Positions 60,420 through 64,000 of a stretch of DNA of 64,000 nt are shown here, piece after piece. The notes below the pieces were generated by a model. The model made no database searches, had not been told where the DNA came from, and saw only the letters and a list, made by a program, of their open reading frames with translations. Source of the DNA: Cellulomonas fimi (GTDB lineage: Bacteria > Actinomycetota > Actinomycetes > Actinomycetales > Cellulomonadaceae); NCBI RefSeq assembly GCF_028527925.1, contig NZ_JAPESW010000017.1, positions 1 to 64,000 on the forward strand. The letters run 5' to 3'. Every line of letters starts with the position of its first letter. Position 1 is the first letter of the stretch. Both the position numbers and the translations under genes were made by a program.

Positions 60420-62585
60420 GTGCACGCGCTCGACCGGATCGCGCTCGACCGCCTCGGGGTTCTCGCGGTGGCGGTCGGGCCGGTGTCACCCGCCTGCGTG
60501 AGCGTCGCGCTCATCGAGCTCGCCCGGGCCGGGGTGCGCATCACCAACCCCGGCGCCGCACGAGACCCGTTGGCCGACGTCGTCGCCGACGTCGTCACGC
60601 ACGTGCGCGCCGCCCGCGGACAGCGTGGGACGTTCGCACCGCTCTTCAGCGGCTTCCCGGACAGGCTCCCCAGCTTCGACGACGTGCGCCTGCGCTCCGC
60701 CTTCGGCCTCTCGCGCCTCGCGGACGTCGCAGCGCCGACCGAGCAGCAGATCCGCGCGGCGTTCGACTTCAGCGACATCGGCTGGTGGCCCGCGTCGTCG
60801 ATGCCTCAGGACGTCCCCGCGGCGCTGAGCGCTCGCCGGCGCCAGAAGCTCCTCAAGCCCGACTCCCGCGTCCAGTGGTTCGACGTGCGACTCGTCGACG
60901 CCGAGGAGCGCGACGACCTGCTGCGGGACTGGATGGTCACGACGCTCGCGTCGGCCGCGTCGCTGCGCGTCGACGTCCTGGACGACCTCCGCGTCCTCGT
61001 CGCCGCGCTGGGGACGGCGCACGTCGACATCGCCACCGTCCGGTTCCGCGAGCTGCGCACGCTGCTGGTGCGCGCCGTCTGGGACGCCGACCTGTCCGCC
61101 GTCCCGACGCTCGGCCTGACGCCCGACGACCTGCTGCGCCTGTTCGCCGACCTGACAGGGGGCGACGTGTCGCTGACAGCGACCATCCGCTACCCGCGCC
61201 TGACCCGCGCGCAGCGGCGCACGGTCGTGGCGGTGCTCGAAGCCAGCGACCGCCTGTCGGACGTCTTCCGTCGCCGCTCGATGTGGCTGGCGGTCGCCCG
61301 CGGCCTGCACCTGGCCGAGCACGACGCACCGCGGACGCAGGAGGTCTTCGGACGACTTCGTGTCACGAAGCACGACACGACGAGCCTCGGCTCACGTGTC
61401 GAGCGGCTCCTCGGCCCGGACTACGCAGCGGCGGTGCAGGTCCTCGGCGCCGAGGCGCCCGGCGTGCTCGTGCGCTCGCTGCGGCGCCTGGCAGCGCTCG
61501 CCGACGGTGACGGCGATCGCGTCGAGGCACTTGCCGCTGCCCTGAAGCTCGCCGTGCCGCGGGTGCCGGTGCGAGTCCTGCTCGGAGCGCAGGCCCAGGT
61601 CCGGGACAACGGTGCGACCTACCCCCGCGTCGCCTTCGCCAAGTCCGGCGCGGTCCTGACGATCGACGGACCCCAGGGGCACCTGCGGGTCGCGGACGAC
61701 CTCTCCGCGCGTCTGGTCGTCGTGCTCGGCGACGGCATCCACACCCAGCTCGCAGCGAAGGACTCGTGGGCCGGGCGCACCGTGCACGTGGACCGGACGA
61801 CCCGCGACATCCTCGTCCCGGACGGGCTGCGGAGCGGGGCCGGCGGCCTCATCCAGGTCGAGCGCGGCTCGGCGCTGTCCGTGGGCGACGCACAGGCCCT
61901 GCGGTTGTTCGTCCACTGGAAGCACGCGGACAGCGACCTCGACCTGTCCGCGATCGCCCTCGACGCCGACCTTGGGGTCGTCGACCAGGTCTCCTGGACC
62001 CACCTGCGCGGAGGCGCCATGGTGCACTCCGGCGACGTCACGTCGGCACCGGCGGGGGCGCAGGAGTTCATCGACATCGACCTGAGGGCCGTGCAGACCT
62101 TCGTGCGCGACCGCGGGTGGCGGTTCGTCGCGCCTGTCGTCTTCCGCTACAGCGGGGTCACGTTCGACCAGCTCGAGGAGGTCGCCGCCGGGTGGATGCT
62201 GCGTGACGAGGTCTCCTCCGAGCACGTGACGTTCGACCCCGCGTCGGTCGCGAACGCCTTCCCGCTCACCGGGGGGAAGCGCAGCGCCGTGCCGTTCGTC
62301 CTGGACCTCACCACTGGGCGCCTCGTGTACGTCGACGCGTACCTGCGCGGCGCCCCGCGCGCACGCGTCGAGCAGGACGCCGGCAACATCTCCTTCCTGG
62401 CGCGTGCCGTCATCGCCCGACGCGCGATCAAGGCGACGATGGCCGACCTGGCGTACCTCAACGTCGCCGCACGCGGGGGAGTGCTCGTCGACGACGCCGC
62501 CTCCGCCGACCTCAGCATCGGGCCGGGGCCTGACTTCACCTACGACGTGCTGCGGCCGCAGGCCGTGCTGGCCGACCTGCTGTAG
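60420..62585 (+). CDS. TerD-like domain protein (MXAN_6230/SCO0854-like)
   Basis: The C-terminal 250 residues of this 721-residue protein resemble the TerD-related end of MXAN_6230/SCO0854-type proteins: FVHWKHADSDLDLSAIALD, then MVHSGDVTSAPAGAQEFIDIDL, VAPVVFRYSGVTFDQL and AGWML. TerD domains bind calcium through acidic residues in such DLDLS and HSGD segments and occur in tellurite/stress systems. The N-terminal 470 residues are helical, Ala/Leu/Arg/Asp-rich, and contain no cysteine pairs, so the RING finger of named relatives is absent. The GTG at 60420 has GGAAGGA upstream. Confidence 0.78.
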   Translation: MHALDRIALDRLGVLAVAVGPVSPACVSVALIELARAGVRITNPGAARDPLADVVADVVTHVRAARGQRGTFAPLFSGFPDRLPSFDDVRLRSAFGLSRLADVAAPTEQQIRAAFDFSDIGWWPASSMPQDVPAALSARRRQKLLKPDSRVQWFDVRLVDAEERDDLLRDWMVTTLASAASLRVDVLDDLRVLVAALGTAHVDIATVRFRELRTLLVRAVWDADLSAVPTLGLTPDDLLRLFADLTGGDVSLTATIRYPRLTRAQRRTVVAVLEASDRLSDVFRRRSMWLAVARGLHLAEHDAPRTQEVFGRLRVTKHDTTSLGSRVERLLGPDYAAAVQVLGAEAPGVLVRSLRRLAALADGDGDRVEALAAALKLAVPRVPVRVLLGAQAQVRDNGATYPRVAFAKSGAVLTIDGPQGHLRVADDLSARLVVVLGDGIHTQLAAKDSWAGRTVHVDRTTRDILVPDGLRSGAGGLIQVERGSALSVGDAQALRLFVHWKHADSDLDLSAIALDADLGVVDQVSWTHLRGGAMVHSGDVTSAPAGAQEFIDIDLRAVQTFVRDRGWRFVAPVVFRYSGVTFDQLEEVAAGWMLRDEVSSEHVTFDPASVANAFPLTGGKRSAVPFVLDLTTGRLVYVDAYLRGAPRARVEQDAGNISFLARAVIARRAIKATMADLAYLNVAARGGVLVDDAASADLSIGPGPDFTYDVLRPQAVLADLL

Positions 62586-62614
62586 ACCGAGACCGCGCAG
62601 CCGCCCGGGCCCGA

Positions 62615-63277
62615 TCAGTGCGGTGGGGCGGCTCCTTCCCGCGCCGCGACCCGGTCCGGTGGGGCGGTCGAGGGCCGGTCGACGTGCAGCCCGGCCGCGA
62701 AGGCGAGGACGGCGTCGTGCAGGTCGTCCGCGTACTGCGGTGCCGACGTCGTGCCGGTGACCACGGCGAGCCAGATGCTCCCGGGCACCGGTGCGGCGAC
62801 CTGTGAGGTCGAGCTCAGAGCGCCCGTGACGGTCCGCTCGACCCGGCGCGCGACCAGGCCGGGCCCGATGCCCGTGTCGACGGTCGCGTCGCCCTGCACG
62901 ACGACCCGCGCGAGAGTGAGGTCCGCCCGGAGAGGGGCCGTGCGGAGCCACGTCAGGGAGATCGTGCTGACCTCGGGCTCGGAGCGCGCGTCCCCCGCCG
63001 AACCCAGACGCAGCAGCGTCACCAGCGCACCGCTGCCCGCGCTGGCCCGGGCCACCGACACCAGCACCGCGGCCGCGCCGCGGCGACGACGCTCGTCGAG
63101 CGCCGCCCACAGCGGAGTGCGCGCGACGAGGCCGACGAGGTCGTCGCGCATCGACGGCGCGTCTCCTCGAAGGGCGTGCCAGCCCTCGGGCGCGGTCACG
63201 CCGAAGCCGAACGGGGGCCGTGAGGGGATGCCCGGCAGACCGGGTCCCGGGGAGGTGCGCTCGACGCTAGGGTGCAC
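62615..63277 (-). CDS. Uncharacterised protein adjacent to WXG100-like genes
   Basis: This 220-residue protein includes SRPPFGFGVTAPEGWHALRG near residues 15-35, a strand and tryptophan pattern seen in many small secretion-associated or lipoprotein-like proteins. A helical middle (LVSVARASAGSGALVTLLRLG) follows, and then beta-rich sequence ending GSIWLAVVTGT...AGLHVDRPS. No signal peptide or catalytic motif is visible. The GTG at 63277 diverges from the 63329 gene by 51 bases. It may serve the WXG100-like genes, but this is only context. Confidence 0.6.
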   Translation of the reverse strand: MHPSVERTSPGPGLPGIPSRPPFGFGVTAPEGWHALRGDAPSMRDDLVGLVARTPLWAALDERRRRGAAAVLVSVARASAGSGALVTLLRLGSAGDARSEPEVSTISLTWLRTAPLRADLTLARVVVQGDATVDTGIGPGLVARRVERTVTGALSSTSQVAAPVPGSIWLAVVTGTTSAPQYADDLHDAVLAFAAGLHVDRPSTAPPDRVAAREGAAPPH

Positions 63278-63328
63278 ACCCGGACGATCCCATACGAATC
63301 GACCCGCGACGCGCAGGGGGGTGACGAC

Positions 63329-63625
63329 GTGACCGACGAGCTGACCCGGGCGCAGGGCCGCGTCGACGACCTGCGCCTGCTGCTGCGACAGGTGCGCGAG
63401 GCGCGCGAGGGCGTCCCGTCCCTGCACCGCGCCGCCGAGGCCGTCGGGTCCGCCGGCACCTGGACGGGGACGGCGGCCGACCGGCTGCACCGCGACGAGC
63501 TCGCGCCGGCCGCCGCCGCGCTCCCGCGGACGCTGGTCCGGATCGAGGAGGCCGTGGCGGACGAGCTCGCGCACGCCGAGCGCGCGCTGGGGCGGGCACG
63601 CGAGGACGCGGAGGGCGTCGCGTGA
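63329..63625 (+). CDS. WXG100-like small helical protein
   Basis: This 98-residue, all-helical protein has a central SAGTWTGTAADRL turn between two long helices, the pattern of WXG100/ESAT-6 proteins with W-T-G in place of W-X-G. Such proteins are exported by type VII systems or form toxin N-terminal domains. The GTG at 63329 has GGGGGG upstream. The stop overlaps the next gene's GTG. Confidence 0.75.
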   Translation: MTDELTRAQGRVDDLRLLLRQVREAREGVPSLHRAAEAVGSAGTWTGTAADRLHRDELAPAAAALPRTLVRIEEAVADELAHAERALGRAREDAEGVA

Positions 63626-64000
63626 CGCGTCTGGTCGAGGTCTGCCCGGAGGCGCTGTCGGAGGTCCGCTCGGACGTGGCCGCGACCCGTGACGCGGTGC
63701 GCGACACGCTCGGCCCGTTGCGGCACCGGATGGTCGCCCTGGGTGTGCCGACCGGGGCGATGGACGAGGCGCAGACCATGGCGGACCGTCTCGGCACGCA
63801 CGTGCTGGGCACGCTCGACCCGTACGTCGCGCGCGCACGGGACCTGGCGGCGATGCGCTACGACGGTGCCTTCGGTGCGACCCTGCCGCTGGTCGACGAC
63901 CCGGACCCGTTCGTCCCCGCCAGCCCGTTCACCCAGACCGCGCTCGCCGGCAGGGGATCGGCCCTGACGTGGAGCGCGGCACCGGTCGAGGAGCAGGAGG
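63622..64000 (+). CDS. Partial protein, probable type VII-associated helical protein
   Basis: This gene begins at the GTG at 63622, overlapping the previous stop codon, and runs off the window with 126 residues visible. The sequence is helical at first (VCPEALSEVRSDVAATRDAVRDTLGPLRHRM), then has DPYVARARDLAAMRYDGAFGATLPLVDDPDPF. The coupling to the WXG100-like gene suggests a shared secretion or toxin module. No domain can be named from this part. Confidence 0.6.
   Translation, partial: MTRLVEVCPEALSEVRSDVAATRDAVRDTLGPLRHRMVALGVPTGAMDEAQTMADRLGTHVLGTLDPYVARARDLAAMRYDGAFGATLPLVDDPDPFVPASPFTQTALAGRGSALTWSAAPVEEQE

Overview
This window is a high-GC actinobacterial chromosome segment around the replication origin, most likely from Cellulomonas. 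It carries the actinobacterial order rpmH-dnaA-dnaN-gnd-recF-DUF721-gyrB-gyrA, DLW-39, CrgA, a class E sortase and the FHA/PstP/FtsW/PBP/PknA/PknB cluster. It also carries a GH9-CBM3-Fn3x3-CBM2 cellulase with the architecture of Cellulomonas fimi CenB.

Layout: 1-489 is an aminotransferase gene broken by an inversion junction at about position 126. 646-5830 holds a D-Ala-D-Ala-ligase-like gene and, convergent to it, the segregation operon rsmG-parA-parB. 5831-11545 is an unusual 5.7-kb stretch with no credible gene. It holds most of a cluster of nine parS sites (4451-10850) and two sets of tandem repeats. 11546-14271 is the rpmH-rnpA-yidD-yidC-jag operon on the minus strand. 14272-27587 is dnaA, oriC, dnaN, gnd, recF, a DUF721 gene, gyrB, gyrA and a DUF3566 gene. 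27700-28032 holds tRNA-Ile, the 39-residue DLW-39 gene and tRNA-Ala.

28153-31796 is a restriction-modification island next to tRNA-Ala: a putative PD-(D/E)XK endonuclease with an internal duplication, diverging from a C5-cytosine methyltransferase and a Vsr mismatch nuclease. 31834-35846 holds five minus-strand accessory genes. 36012-38619 is an ABC-2 exporter with two permeases. 38819-41983 is the cellulase. 42221-44760 holds an alanine-rich membrane protein, a cyclophilin and a rhomboid protease. 44761-45067 is a convergent intergenic region with DnaA boxes.

45068-47986 contains crgA, a DUF881 protein, the sortase, a small membrane protein and a pabA/trpG amidotransferase. 48060-56950 is the cell-wall growth and signalling operon fhaA-fhaB-pstP-ftsW-pbpA-pknA-pknB, with neighbouring genes touching or overlapping by a few bases; tRNA-Leu follows. 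57608-64000 is an accessory region: an LPXTG-anchored protein with a nuclease-like motif, a structured intergenic region, a TerD-like protein, and a divergent pair leading into WXG100-like genes that run off the window.

The strongest candidate for something undescribed is the parS-rich, gene-free segment between jag and rsmG, together with two parS sites inside the reading frame for a very long ParA N-terminal extension.
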